Shown here piece after piece: positions 1-8,693 of a DNA stretch of 64,000 nucleotides. The translations under genes were made by a program, and so were the position numbers. The stretch covers positions 124,001-188,000 of the forward strand of contig NZ_CP098362.1 of assembly GCF_030388245.1 (NCBI RefSeq), written 5' to 3'. This DNA is from Paracoccus sp. TOH. Lineage in GTDB: Bacteria > Pseudomonadota > Alphaproteobacteria > Rhodobacterales > Rhodobacteraceae. The notes under the pieces are model-generated. The model was given only the letters and a program-made list of their open reading frames with translations. It was not told the DNA's origin and did no database searches. Each line of letters starts with the position of its first letter. Positions within the stretch are counted from its first letter, which is position 1.

Positions 1-74
1 ACGAGCGGCAGGGGATCGAACTGGCGGTCTCGGCCGCGATCCATGGCCGGATCGCGCGCGCCGCCGGACGCTAG
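1..74 (+). CDS. C-terminal end of a probable ExbB/TolQ/MotA-type proton channel protein (partial)
   Basis: The frame starting at base 3 is open and ends with TAG at 72-74, giving the last 23 residues of a protein that begins before the window. The tail is too short to identify by itself. It lies 3 bp before an ExbD gene that is followed by a second ExbD and a TonB-like gene, which is where an ExbB/TolQ subunit is expected, so the assignment is by context. The readable residues (for example IELAVSAAIHGRIA) are compatible with the helical C-terminus of that family. Confidence 0.5.
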   Translation, partial: ERQGIELAVSAAIHGRIARAAGR

Positions 75-77
75 GCC

Positions 78-554
78 ATGCAAGTGGTGCGGCCCCCGAT
101 CCGCCCGCCGGGGCTGGACCTGCCGCGCCGACCGCGCCAGCGCGGCGTGTTCGCGATGACGGCGCTGGCCGACGTGCTGTTCCAGCTGCTGATCTTCTTC
201 ATGCTCTCGGCCAGCCTGGTCGCCTATTCCATGCTGCCGCTGCGCAGCGGCGCGATCCGCGACGGCGGCGGCGGCGACGGCGCAGGGACCGAGGCCGGGA
301 CCACGGTGACCGATGCCAGCGCCACCGCGGTCTGGACGCTGAACCCGGACGGCATCACCGCCTCTGGCCAGCATTTCGCCCTGCCGCGCCTGGCCGCGCT
401 GGCGGATGCGCTGGCGGCGCAGGGCACGCGCAACGTGCTGCTGGTGCTGCGCCCCGAAGTGCCGGTGCAGGACGTGGTGACGGTGCTCGAGACGCTGTCC
501 GCGCATGGCATCGACTCGGTGCAGATCGCCGAGGCGCCGCGGGGCCGGTCATGA
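78..554 (+). CDS. exbD: ExbD/TolR-family biopolymer transport protein (with the proton-carrying Asp)
   Basis: 158 residues, the usual ExbD/TolR size. A short cytoplasmic N-terminus leads into one membrane segment (about 27-50) containing ADVLFQLLIFF, where Asp32 aligns with the protonatable Asp of ExbD/TolR. The remainder (about 70-158) is a periplasmic domain. Members of this family work with ExbB/TolQ to turn proton motive force into movement of a TonB- or TolA-like partner. The gene starts 3 bp after the upstream stop and overlaps the next gene by 4 bp (ATGA), so the four genes look translationally coupled. The operon ends tail-to-tail with the T6SS operon. Confidence 0.85.
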   Translation: MQVVRPPIRPPGLDLPRRPRQRGVFAMTALADVLFQLLIFFMLSASLVAYSMLPLRSGAIRDGGGGDGAGTEAGTTVTDASATAVWTLNPDGITASGQHFALPRLAALADALAAQGTRNVLLVLRPEVPVQDVVTVLETLSAHGIDSVQIAEAPRGRS

Positions 555-946
555 GCATGAACCTGCCTTCGCGCGACGGCCGGCGGGTGCAGGTCGATCC
601 CTCGCTGGCGATCGTCAACATCGTGCTGCTGCTGATCTTCTATTTCCTGCTGGCCGGGCAAGAGCGGCCGGTCGAGACGCCTTTGGACCTGGCCACGACC
701 ACGACCCTGTCGCCCGAAAGCCTGCCCTCGCCGATGCTGGAACTGCGCGGGCCCGAGGACTGGCTGCTCGACGGCGCGCCGGTCCGGCCCGAGATGCTGC
801 CCGCCGCGCTTGCCCAGGCGCAGGGGCCGGTGCATCTGCTGATGGACCGGAACGCACCGTCCGGCCTGCTGGTCTCGGTCCTGCGGCGGCCGGAACTGGC
901 CGGGCACGAGATCCGGCTGGTGACGATGAAGGATGTCGGGCGGTGA
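551..946 (+). CDS. second ExbD/TolR-like protein, lacking the conserved membrane Asp
   Basis: 131 residues with the ExbD plan: short N-terminus, one membrane segment (about 19-36) and a periplasmic domain. Aligned with the preceding gene, the Asp of ADVLFQLLIFF is replaced by Asn23 in AIVNIVLLLIF (codon AAC at 617-619). The subunit should therefore not carry protons, and may be structural in a mixed ExbD pair. It overlaps the upstream gene by 4 bp and its stop overlaps the GTG start of the next gene. Family assignment rests on topology, context and the C-terminal pattern. Confidence 0.75.
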   Translation: MSMNLPSRDGRRVQVDPSLAIVNIVLLLIFYFLLAGQERPVETPLDLATTTTLSPESLPSPMLELRGPEDWLLDGAPVRPEMLPAALAQAQGPVHLLMDRNAPSGLLVSVLRRPELAGHEIRLVTMKDVGR

Positions 947-1950
947 TCGGCCAGCAACCCGCGCCACGCGGTTGGGCCCTGGCGGCGGGCCTGTCGCTGG
1001 CGGTGCATGCCGCCGCGGCCGGGGCGGTGCTGTGGCAGCCGAGCTGGCACTGGTCCGACGGGCCGACGGAACCGGCGCAGATCACCGTCACCGCCCTGCC
1101 CATCCCCACGGCCCCGGAAAGCGACGTGCTGGAGCCGGTCAGCGCCCCAGTGCCGCCCGAACTGGCGGCCGGGGCCGAGGAGATTTCGGCGCCCGAGCCC
1201 GAGCCGGTGGCGCCTTCCGCCTCGCCGGTGCTGACGAACACCGCGCTGCCGACCGCCGACCGGGCCGAGACGCCCGTGCCCCCGCCATCGGCCGGCGAAA
1301 GCGGCCCGGCCGCGGCGGAAACCGATCCGCGCCTGGCCGAGCTTTTCGACCGTATCCGCAGCCAGTTGACCGCGCCCTGCCTGCTGGCGCTGCCGGCGCT
1401 GGACGCCGAGGGGGGGATCCGGCTGAACCTGCTCGCCTCGGACGACGCGCAGATCCCCGGATTGCTGCGCGCGCTGACGCAGGGGCTGGAAACCCAGGTC
1501 GAGGGCCAGGCGGTGCTGCTGGACCCGCGGCAATGCCCCGGCCTGGCCTTCGCGCGGCGCGATGCGCGCTATCCGGTGTTCCCGCTGGCGGTCCGACTGC
1601 AATCCCAGGACGTGGCCAGCGGCGAGAGCCTGCGCGGCACCATATCCGGCGGAGCGGGGCGTTATGTCACGCTGCTGATGATCGACGACAACGGCGTGAC
1701 GCACGACCTGCGCCGCTTTCTGGTCAATGCCGGCGGGCGCATCCGCTTCGACGTGCCGGTGGCCCGAGACGGCGCAGGCCGCGACACCCATCAACTGCTG
1801 CTGGCCGTCGCCACGCCCTCGCGGCCCGAGACGGTCAGCCGCGCCGCGGGCGAGCCGGCCAAGGACTTCCTGGACCAGTTCGCGCGCGAGATCGGCCCCG
1901 AGGCGCTGATCGGCGTCGGCAGCGTCTATGTCCGTCAGGCGAAACCATAG
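943..1950 (+). CDS. TonB-like anchored protein with a Pro/Ala/Glu-rich spacer and a DUF4384-like C-terminal domain
   Basis: 335 residues from GTG 943; an upstream extension of the frame overlaps exbD and is not credible. Residues 10-32 form an anchor containing SLAVH, the same Ser-x3-His spacing (Ser18, His22) that TonB uses to engage ExbB/ExbD. Residues 45-130 are rich in Pro, Ala and Glu, like the TonB spacer. The C-terminus is not a TonB receptor-binding domain: residues about 225-335 (VFPLAVRLQSQ, then GRYVTLLMIDDNG) resemble DUF4384, a domain also seen in proteins encoded at T6SS loci. The inferred role is an energised envelope protein whose output domain differs from TonB. Its stop overlaps the end of clpV by 16 bp on the opposite strand. 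Confidence 0.6.
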   Translation: MIGQQPAPRGWALAAGLSLAVHAAAAGAVLWQPSWHWSDGPTEPAQITVTALPIPTAPESDVLEPVSAPVPPELAAGAEEISAPEPEPVAPSASPVLTNTALPTADRAETPVPPPSAGESGPAAAETDPRLAELFDRIRSQLTAPCLLALPALDAEGGIRLNLLASDDAQIPGLLRALTQGLETQVEGQAVLLDPRQCPGLAFARRDARYPVFPLAVRLQSQDVASGESLRGTISGGAGRYVTLLMIDDNGVTHDLRRFLVNAGGRIRFDVPVARDGAGRDTHQLLLAVATPSRPETVSRAAGEPAKDFLDQFAREIGPEALIGVGSVYVRQAKP

Positions 1951-4565
1951 GCGAAGCCGTCGCCCTCGACGCGGATGGCGACATCCGACATCGCCCGAGC
2001 CGAGACCATGCGCGACAGCACTTGCCGCGACAGGTCGGGCAGGATCGAGTTGGTGATGATGTTGTCGATCATCCGGCCGCCGCTGTCCGGGTCGCGACAG
2101 GCGGCGACGATATGGCCGACCACGGCATCGTCCCAGGTCAGTGCAGCGCCGTGGCTTTCGCGCATCCGCCGCGCCACCGAGCCGAGCTTCAACCGGGTGA
2201 TCCCCGCCAGCACCTCGGCCGAAAGCGGCACATAGGGGATGGTGACGATCCGGCCCAGCAGCGCCGGCGGGAAGGTGCCCAGCAATTCCTCCTTCAGCGC
2301 GGCCTCCAGAACCTCCTCGTCAGTGATGGTGCCCTCGGGGGCGAGGTTCATGATGGTGCCGGTGCCGACGTTCGAGGTCATCAGGATCAGCGTGTTGCGG
2401 AAGTTGATCGGGCGGCCGTTGCCGTCCTCCATCCTTCCCTTGTCGAAGACCTGGAAGAACAGCTCGTGCACGTCGGGATGGGCCTTTTCCATCTCGTCCA
2501 GCAGCACCACCGAATAGGGCTTGCGGCGCACGGCCTCGGTCAGCCTTCCGCCCTCGCCATAGCCGACATAGCCCGGCGGCGCGCCCTTCAGCAGGCTGAC
2601 GGAATGCGCTTCCTGGAATTCGGACATGTTGATGGTGATGACGTTCTGCTCGCCGCCGTACAGCGCCTCGGCCAGCGCCAGCGCGGTCTCGGTCTTGCCG
2701 ACGCCCGAGGGGCCGCAGAGCATGAAGACGCCGATGGGCTTTTCCGGGTTGCCGAGACCGGCGCGGGCGGTCTCGACCCGGCGCGCGATCATCTGCAGGC
2801 CCTGGTCCTGGCCGATCACCCGCGCGCGCAGCAGGTCCGACAGGCCCAGCACCGCCTGCAATTCGTCGGCGACCATGCGGCCGGCCGGGATGCCGGTCCA
2901 GTCGCTGATGACGCTGGCCACCGCCTGCTCGTCGACATGCGGCCAGATCATCCGCGCGTCGGCATGGATCTGGCCCAGCTGGTCCATGGCACCGGTTAAC
3001 TCAGTGCGGATCGTGTCCTCGTCGAAATCCTCGCCCTCGCGTGCCGCCAGCGCCTTGCGCAGAGCCAGGATCTGCTCAACCAGCGATTTCTCGTCGGCAA
3101 AGGCAGTTTCCAGATCGGCCAGCTTGGCACGCGCGTCGACCAGCCGGGCGCGGACCTCGTCCAGCCGGGCGGCATCGCCCTCGCCCAGGTCGCGCTCGGC
3201 CTCGCGGGCGGCGATCTCGGTTTCCAACCCGGCGATCTCGGCGCGCAGATCGGCGATGCGGGCGGGGACGGCGCTTTGGCTGACCGCGACGCGGGCACAG
3301 GCGGTATCCAGAAGCGACACCGCCTTGTCCGGCAACTGCCGTGCCGGCAGGTAGCGCGCCGACAGCTTCACCGCCGCCTCCAGCGCCGCGTCCGCGATGC
3401 GGACCTTGTGATGCGCCTCCATCGGTGCCAGCAGGCCGCGCATCATGGCGCAGGCGACCTCGACCGAGGGCTCATCGACCGCAATAGGCTGGAAACGCCG
3501 GGTCAGCGCCGGGTCCTTCTCGAAATAATTGCGGTATTCGGCCCAGGTCGTCGCGCCGATGGTGCGCAGCGTGCCGCGCGCGAGCGCCGGCTTCAGCAGG
3601 TTCGCGGCATCGCCGGTGCCTGCCGCACCGCCGGCGCCGACCAGCGTATGCGCCTCGTCGATGAACAGGATGATCGGGACGGGTGCGCTTTGCACCTCGT
3701 CGATCACGGAACGCAGCCGCTGCTCGAACTCGCCCTTCATGCTGGCCCCGGCCTGCATCGCGCCGATGTCCAGCATGTGCAGCCGCATGCCCTGCAAGGC
3801 CGGCGGCACCTCGCCCGAGGCCAGCTTCTGCGCGAAGCCCTCGACCACGGCGGTCTTGCCGACCCCGGCCTCGCCGGTCAGGATCGGGTTGTTCTGGCGC
3901 CGGCGCATCAGCACGTCGACGATCTGGCGGATCTCGTCGTCGCGGCCGACCACCGGGTCCATCTTGCCCTCGGCCGCCTGCGCGGTCATGTCGACCGAGA
4001 ACCGCCCCAGCGCGGTCGCGGCGCCCTGCCCCTCGCGCCCGGCGGATGCCGCGCCGATGCCGGCGCCGTCCATGGGGCGCAGGTTCTCCTCCTCGGAGCC
4101 CTTCCACAGGCTGCGCGCCTCGGCGCCGATGCGCTCGGCCGACATTTCGGCGAAGACGCCGGAATATTGCTCGATCTCGCGCCGCAGGGCGTGGTCGTTC
4201 AGCAGCGCCACCAGCAGGTGGCCGGTGCGGATCTGCGCCTCGCCGAAGAACAGCGTGGCATAGGTCCAGGCATGGTTCAGCGCATCCGCCAGCCGTTCGG
4301 AAATGCCGGGGGTTTCGGTCACGTTCTTTTGCAGCGCATCCATAGCCCGGCCCAGATCCTTCAGCACCCGGCCCCGATCCAGTCCCAGCTCGCGCAGCGT
4401 CACCGAGATGTCGCCGTCCTGATGCGAGACGGCGTGGAACAGCCAATGCGCCAGTTCCACATTGCGGTTGCCGTCGCCGCGCGCCTGCCGCATCGCCTGA
4501 AGGAAGGCCTCGTAGCCCAGCCGGTTCATCTTGCCGGCGAATTTCTCGATGGTGATCGCGGTCAT
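1935..4565 (-). CDS. clpV: TssH/ClpV, AAA+ ATPase that disassembles the T6SS sheath
   Basis: 876 residues, the normal ClpV length. Order: Clp N-terminal repeats (about 10-150), first AAA+ domain with Walker A GEAGVGKT at 231-238 and FIDEAH, a coiled middle region (about 430-560), a second AAA+ domain with GPSGVGKT and LLDEMEKAHPDV, and a C-terminal D2-small domain. ClpV recycles contracted TssB/TssC sheaths in the cytoplasm. The start at 4565 was chosen because it overlaps the tssG stop by one base (TGATG) and gives the family N-terminus; the frame runs further upstream only inside tssG. It is the last gene of the T6SS operon seen here. Confidence 0.95.
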   Translation of the reverse strand: MTAITIEKFAGKMNRLGYEAFLQAMRQARGDGNRNVELAHWLFHAVSHQDGDISVTLRELGLDRGRVLKDLGRAMDALQKNVTETPGISERLADALNHAWTYATLFFGEAQIRTGHLLVALLNDHALRREIEQYSGVFAEMSAERIGAEARSLWKGSEEENLRPMDGAGIGAASAGREGQGAATALGRFSVDMTAQAAEGKMDPVVGRDDEIRQIVDVLMRRRQNNPILTGEAGVGKTAVVEGFAQKLASGEVPPALQGMRLHMLDIGAMQAGASMKGEFEQRLRSVIDEVQSAPVPIILFIDEAHTLVGAGGAAGTGDAANLLKPALARGTLRTIGATTWAEYRNYFEKDPALTRRFQPIAVDEPSVEVACAMMRGLLAPMEAHHKVRIADAALEAAVKLSARYLPARQLPDKAVSLLDTACARVAVSQSAVPARIADLRAEIAGLETEIAAREAERDLGEGDAARLDEVRARLVDARAKLADLETAFADEKSLVEQILALRKALAAREGEDFDEDTIRTELTGAMDQLGQIHADARMIWPHVDEQAVASVISDWTGIPAGRMVADELQAVLGLSDLLRARVIGQDQGLQMIARRVETARAGLGNPEKPIGVFMLCGPSGVGKTETALALAEALYGGEQNVITINMSEFQEAHSVSLLKGAPPGYVGYGEGGRLTEAVRRKPYSVVLLDEMEKAHPDVHELFFQVFDKGRMEDGNGRPINFRNTLILMTSNVGTGTIMNLAPEGTITDEEVLEAALKEELLGTFPPALLGRIVTIPYVPLSAEVLAGITRLKLGSVARRMRESHGAALTWDDAVVGHIVAACRDPDSGGRMIDNIITNSILPDLSRQVLSRMVSARAMSDVAIRVEGDGFAYGFA

Positions 4566-5563
4566 CAATGGCCTTTCGCGGAATGCTGGCCCGCATCGCG
4601 GCCAAGCGCGAAACGGGCGACTTCGATGTAATCCGCATCGCGCGGAATGCTTTCGGGACGCATCGCGGCCAGCCAGCCGATCGCGGCATCGCCGCCAAGC
4701 CGCGCCGGGGGAATCCGGTCGGGCGGCAAGGCCAGCGCCAGATCGACCTCGATGCATTTGCCGAGATACCAGAAGACCAGCCCGGCCAACTGCGCATGAC
4801 GGTCCTGCCCAGGCAGGAAGCCGCGATAGGTCTGCGGATCGGGCAGGTTCAGGCGGATGCAGACCTTTTCGTTCACGGTCTGCAGCCGCGTGCCCAGATA
4901 GGTGTCACGTCCCAGCGCGCCGCCTTGCCCCAGGCCGCGCAGGTCGTCCGCCTCGAATTCCAGCCAGCTGGGTGCATGTTCCTGCACATCGACCGGACAG
5001 CCGAAATAGCACGCCAGAAGCTGGCGCAGCCGCACCGCGCTGCGCACCCGGCCGCCAAAGACCGGCACCAGCGGCAGGCGCGCGATATCCGGGAAACTGT
5101 CATGGTCCAGGAAGGCGGGCGAGCCGATGCCCGCCACCGCGCCGACATAGGCCGCGAAGCGGTCCTCCTCCGGCCGGTCGTGCTGGGTGACGGCATGGGC
5201 GTCGGACCAGGCCCGGAAGAACAGCTGGTAGAAGCGCGCCGACAGGATGTCGGTGAAGCTGACGAAGGCCTCCTCGCCCTCGTCCTGCCAACGCATCACC
5301 TCCTCGGTGGTGTTCAGCGGCAGGGCGCCCTGCGGGCCGAAAAAGCCCATGAACTGCGCACGGATGCGGGCGCGGGGCCCCGAGACGTCGGTCCCGCTGA
5401 GATCCTCGGCGGGAAAGGCCAGCCGCGGATCCTGGCCGATATCGGCGATGTCCTGCGCCCGCCGGGTCGAGCGGCCGATGCGCGGCCGGCCGGTCGCCTC
5501 GCGTTCCAGCCGCCGCAGCAGCGCCAGGAAGCCCGGCTCGCCCGTTCCCTGCGGCAGGCTCAT
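4565..5563 (-). CDS. tssG: TssG (ImpH/VasB), T6SS baseplate subunit
   Basis: 332 residues, the usual TssG length. Family features include an N-terminal LLRRLE segment, the conserved block around FPAEDLSG, the GFFGPQGALP motif and an HDRPEEDRF-like stretch. TssG forms the baseplate wedge with TssF, TssE and TssK. It overlaps tssF by 4 bp (5560-5563) and clpV by 1 bp, the compact order tssE-F-G-H common in proteobacterial loci. Confidence 0.93.
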   Translation of the reverse strand: MSLPQGTGEPGFLALLRRLEREATGRPRIGRSTRRAQDIADIGQDPRLAFPAEDLSGTDVSGPRARIRAQFMGFFGPQGALPLNTTEEVMRWQDEGEEAFVSFTDILSARFYQLFFRAWSDAHAVTQHDRPEEDRFAAYVGAVAGIGSPAFLDHDSFPDIARLPLVPVFGGRVRSAVRLRQLLACYFGCPVDVQEHAPSWLEFEADDLRGLGQGGALGRDTYLGTRLQTVNEKVCIRLNLPDPQTYRGFLPGQDRHAQLAGLVFWYLGKCIEVDLALALPPDRIPPARLGGDAAIGWLAAMRPESIPRDADYIEVARFALGRDAGQHSAKGH

Positions 5564-7461
5564 ATCAGCGGTCCCAGCCCGGTGCGCGGCGGGAAGCGCT
5601 TGACGACGCCGCGCTGGCGGCTGGCGATCACCGTCTGGGTGAAGCTGTTCACGCTGGCATATTCCGCCAGGAAACGGTCCAGCACCGCGCCCAGCCCGAT
5701 GATGCCGCTGCCCTCGAAGGCGGTCTCGTCGAAGGTCAGCACCAGTTCCAGCCCGCGGGCCGGGAAGATGCCTTCGGGCCGGCGGATCGAGCGGGTGACG
5801 GGCCGCACCGCCAGGCCGGTCAACCCGGCGACCTGCACCTCGGTCACATGGTCCGAGGCATCGGCGAACAGCGCCAGGATCTCGCGCAGGCTGGCGGCGC
5901 CGTCACGGCCGAAACGGTCGTCCAGCCCGAAATGGTTCAGCGACAGATAGGAGATCAGCCGCCAGTAGACATCGCCCTGCCGCATCCGGTGCGGGCCGGC
6001 GCGCTCGACCTCGGTCATCGCCTCGCGCGGCTGGGTCGGGCCGTTCACGCAGGTCAGCGCCAGCGCCTGGTCCGAGACCATGGCGAAATCGTCCGAGCCC
6101 GCCAGCGGCAGCACCGCCGGCAGGTGGCGGTTGGAACAAAGCGCGCGGATATGCAGCCGCTGCGCCCGGCGGCCGACCACCGACTCGGGCGGCTCGTAGA
6201 TGGCGATGAAGGTCTCGGTGCCGCGATAATCGTTGCGCAGCCCGGCGCGGCGTTCGGTCTCGGTCAGCCGGCGCGGCTTGCGGCGGGTGGTATAGTAATA
6301 GGCGGCCCGCGCGCCGCCCTGCTGCGGCAACGCGTAAAGCGGCGCCACCTCGACCCGGTCATGGGCGGTGCCATAGCTGGCCTGCACGCGCAGGATGCGC
6401 TGGATCTCGTAATGGGTGATCGGGCTGGAATCTGGCGTCACCACATATTCGTGGCGCCGGTCGTCCAGCCGCACCTGGTTCGAGCTTTCCTCGAACAGGT
6501 TGATCGCCGGGGCGCAGTTCAGCCGGATGTCGCGCGGCTGGATCTGGCGCGCCAGCTCGTCATTGGCGCGGTCGAATTCCAGGATCAGCTGCACCTCAGG
6601 CGTCGGGATGCGCGACAGCGCCGGGCAAAGGCCGGTCAGGCGGAAGCCTAGGAATTTGCGCGGAAAGGCGAACCAGTCGCGCAGGATGGCGAAGCCCTCG
6701 AACAGGCGGCGGTCGTTGTCGAAAAGCAGCTCCTCGCGCGAGAAACCGATCTGCTCGACCTGGTCGGGGCGCAGCCGCAGAAAGGCCGGATCGCCGTTCG
6801 GCTGCAGCCAGCGCAGCGAGACCCGGGTGGTGTTGCAATGCACCTGTTCATAGGCGGCGATGGCGCGGACATGGTCGGCGGTCAGGTGAAAGGTCAGGCT
6901 GTCCTGCGCGTTCACCTCCATCGCCTCGCCATCGGTGCGCGACAGGTCGATCTGCAGGCCGGCGCGGGTCGCCGGATCGGGATCCTGCCCCAGCCCGCCC
7001 AGCGTGGTGGTCTGGTCGTGATAGGTCAGGCCCGAGACGGTCAGCGGCAGCACATGCAGCGGCGCGGTCAGGCTGAAGCGGCAGGCCACACGCTTTTCGG
7101 CGTCGCGAAAGCGCGCATCCAGGTATTCGCCGCGTTGAAAGACCTGCACGCCCTCGTTCTGGCGGGTCAGCGGCGGGGCCTCGACGATCATGCAGCTGGG
7201 GCTGGGCGCCAGCGCATCGGGAAAGATCTGCTCGAGCAGTTCGGTGGTGAATGCGCGGAACTCCTCGTCCAGCTTCAACTGCACGCGGGCGGCCAGGAAG
7301 GCGGTGCCTTCCAAGAGGCCGGCGATCGTCGGGTCGATGTTCTCGCGCAGCACCCCGCCCAGCCGCTCGGCCAGGCCGGGGAATTCCTCGGCGAATTCGG
7401 CCGAACGCTCGTAGAGCATGTCCAGTTCGCGCTCATAGGCGTCGCGAAAGGCTTTTCTCAT
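5560..7461 (-). CDS. tssF: TssF (ImpG/VasA), T6SS baseplate subunit
   Basis: 633 residues, full family length. The N-terminus MRKAFRDAYERELDMLYERS and the following EEFPGLAERLG are typical of TssF, as is the GIIGLGAVLDRFLAEYASVN region near the C-terminus. TssF is the main wedge protein that joins sheath, TssE and TssK. It lies 10 bp downstream of tssE and overlaps tssG by 4 bp, so it is translated from the same message. Confidence 0.95.
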   Translation of the reverse strand: MRKAFRDAYERELDMLYERSAEFAEEFPGLAERLGGVLRENIDPTIAGLLEGTAFLAARVQLKLDEEFRAFTTELLEQIFPDALAPSPSCMIVEAPPLTRQNEGVQVFQRGEYLDARFRDAEKRVACRFSLTAPLHVLPLTVSGLTYHDQTTTLGGLGQDPDPATRAGLQIDLSRTDGEAMEVNAQDSLTFHLTADHVRAIAAYEQVHCNTTRVSLRWLQPNGDPAFLRLRPDQVEQIGFSREELLFDNDRRLFEGFAILRDWFAFPRKFLGFRLTGLCPALSRIPTPEVQLILEFDRANDELARQIQPRDIRLNCAPAINLFEESSNQVRLDDRRHEYVVTPDSSPITHYEIQRILRVQASYGTAHDRVEVAPLYALPQQGGARAAYYYTTRRKPRRLTETERRAGLRNDYRGTETFIAIYEPPESVVGRRAQRLHIRALCSNRHLPAVLPLAGSDDFAMVSDQALALTCVNGPTQPREAMTEVERAGPHRMRQGDVYWRLISYLSLNHFGLDDRFGRDGAASLREILALFADASDHVTEVQVAGLTGLAVRPVTRSIRRPEGIFPARGLELVLTFDETAFEGSGIIGLGAVLDRFLAEYASVNSFTQTVIASRQRGVVKRFPPRTGLGPLI

Positions 7462-7471
7462 GGTCGGGGCC

Positions 7472-8053
7472 TCATGGCTCGGCCTGCGTGCGCTTCATGG
7501 CGATCTTGCCGGCGGCCGGGTCCACCTCGGCATAGAACTGCACGGAAATGTCGGTCGGGTCCGAGATCATCTCGGCCAGGATCTCGAAGGTGACGCGCTG
7601 GTCCGAGGTGGGCGCCAGGTCGTCCACCCGGACCTCCAGCGTCTCGGGGCGCAGTCGCGGCTCGTTGCGGATCAGCGCCTCGCGGATGGCCTGGGCCAGA
7701 TCGCCGGGCGTGCGGTTCTCGCGCCAGAGCGTGTCCATGTCGGGCAGCCCGTGATTGACGACGGAATCGCGCACCCGCGGCGTGTCGGACAGGTCCGCGC
7801 AGACATCCAGCCGGATGGTGTTCATCAGGCTGGCGATGTCCTGCACCAGGTTGCGGCGCAACGATTCCTCGCTGGCGCCTTCGCGCCGCTTCTGGCTGAG
7901 CAGCGTCAGATCGCGCTCGCCCTCGGTATAGCGGCGCCCCTGGTCGCGCGAGTCGCGCCGGGCAGCGGAATCGCGAAAGATGTGCATCAGGGACATCTCG
8001 CGCAGGCCCCTGCGCCCCGGGTCCCCGTCAGAGGAAGGACGACGCGCTGTCAT
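7472..8053 (-). CDS. tssE: TssE, gp25-like T6SS baseplate subunit
   Basis: GPW/gp25-family protein; EARP-type signature residues are not exact, but the block NHGLPDMDTLW followed by IREALIRNEPRL is the gp25 core. It caps the base of the sheath. The frame opens at 8101, but a start there would sit at the edge of a terminator hairpin (8107-8135). ATG 8053 has GGCGGAA just upstream and gives 193 residues; ATG 7996 (MSLMHIF, 174 residues) is another possibility because typical TssE is about 140-170 residues. Confidence 0.88.
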   Translation of the reverse strand: MTARRPSSDGDPGRRGLREMSLMHIFRDSAARRDSRDQGRRYTEGERDLTLLSQKRREGASEESLRRNLVQDIASLMNTIRLDVCADLSDTPRVRDSVVNHGLPDMDTLWRENRTPGDLAQAIREALIRNEPRLRPETLEVRVDDLAPTSDQRVTFEILAEMISDPTDISVQFYAEVDPAAGKIAMKRTQAEP

Positions 8054-8106
8054 GTTCCGCCCGTTGATCCGGCGCCACCGACCAGTGCGGGCGGCGCGCA
8101 AAGGAA

Positions 8107-8135
8107 CAGGGTCGGCCGTCGCTGCCGACCCTGTC
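8107..8135 (-). terminator. hairpin terminator between hcp and tssE
   Basis: A perfect 11-bp inverted repeat (8107-8117 with 8125-8135) and a 7-base loop. Read on the minus strand the stem ends ACCCTGT and is followed by TCCTTT. It lies just after hcp and before tssE. This is the pattern of an intrinsic or partial terminator that lets hcp be transcribed far above the distal baseplate genes. Confidence 0.7.
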
Positions 8136-8158
8136 CCGGTCTGCCATTGGCGGAACGC

Positions 8159-8656
8159 TTAGGCGCTCCACTCCTTGTTCTCGGCGATGTCCCAACCAGC
8201 CAGGGTCTCGGCGCCGGCGGCACCGGTGTCTTCCTGCAGCGTGTAGGCCACCTCGAACTTGCGGAAGTTCAGGGTCAGGGTTTCCTGGATGCGGTCCAGC
8301 CCGTCCTTGGCACCGCCGGTCGAGTAGCTGGTGATCATGATGTTGCTCATCTTGATCCTGAAATATTCGACCGGGGTGGAACCGCCCGACTTGCGCACGA
8401 TCAGCTCGCCCGACTCGATGTGTTCGCCGTTGGTGCAGCGCTTGATCAGGTCGTTGGTGGCCAGATCGACATATTTGGTGAGGGTAATATCCTGCACGTT
8501 GACCTTGCCGCCGCCGCCGCCCGAACCGACATGGGTGGTGCCCGACTGGGTCAGGCCCCAGTTCCAGGCCAGCACGTCGATCTCGTTGCGGTGGGTGTCG
8601 TCCTGCGACTCGCCCTTGATGTTGTTCGAAAGTTTCAGAAAGATATCGACAGCCAT
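8159..8656 (-). CDS. hcp: TssD (Hcp), T6SS inner tube protein
   Basis: 165 residues starting MAVDIFLKLSN, the classical Hcp opening; IKGES, the glycine run near 45-50 and the FRKFEVAYT strand are also family features. Hcp forms stacked hexameric rings inside the sheath and is secreted. It has a good ribosome site (AAGGAGTGATCGA before the ATG), lies 37 bp after tssC, and is followed by a strong hairpin, consistent with high expression of this one gene. Confidence 0.96.
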   Translation of the reverse strand: MAVDIFLKLSNNIKGESQDDTHRNEIDVLAWNWGLTQSGTTHVGSGGGGGKVNVQDITLTKYVDLATNDLIKRCTNGEHIESGELIVRKSGGSTPVEYFRIKMSNIMITSYSTGGAKDGLDRIQETLTLNFRKFEVAYTLQEDTGAAGAETLAGWDIAENKEWSA

Positions 8657-8693
8657 TCGATCACTCCTTGGCTACAATAATAATCTCAATGGG

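Noticed and set aside
505..1950. 481-codon open frame starting inside exbD
   Set aside because: The part before GTG 943 overlaps two ExbD genes in another frame and has no family match; the GTG start overlaps the upstream stop and gives a TonB-like N-terminus.
4566..4757. 64-residue N-terminal extension of ClpV
   Set aside because: It lies wholly inside tssG in another frame and is not part of the family.
8054..8101. TssE start at 8101
   Set aside because: It would begin at the edge of the terminator hairpin and lacks a ribosome site; ATG 8053 is better.
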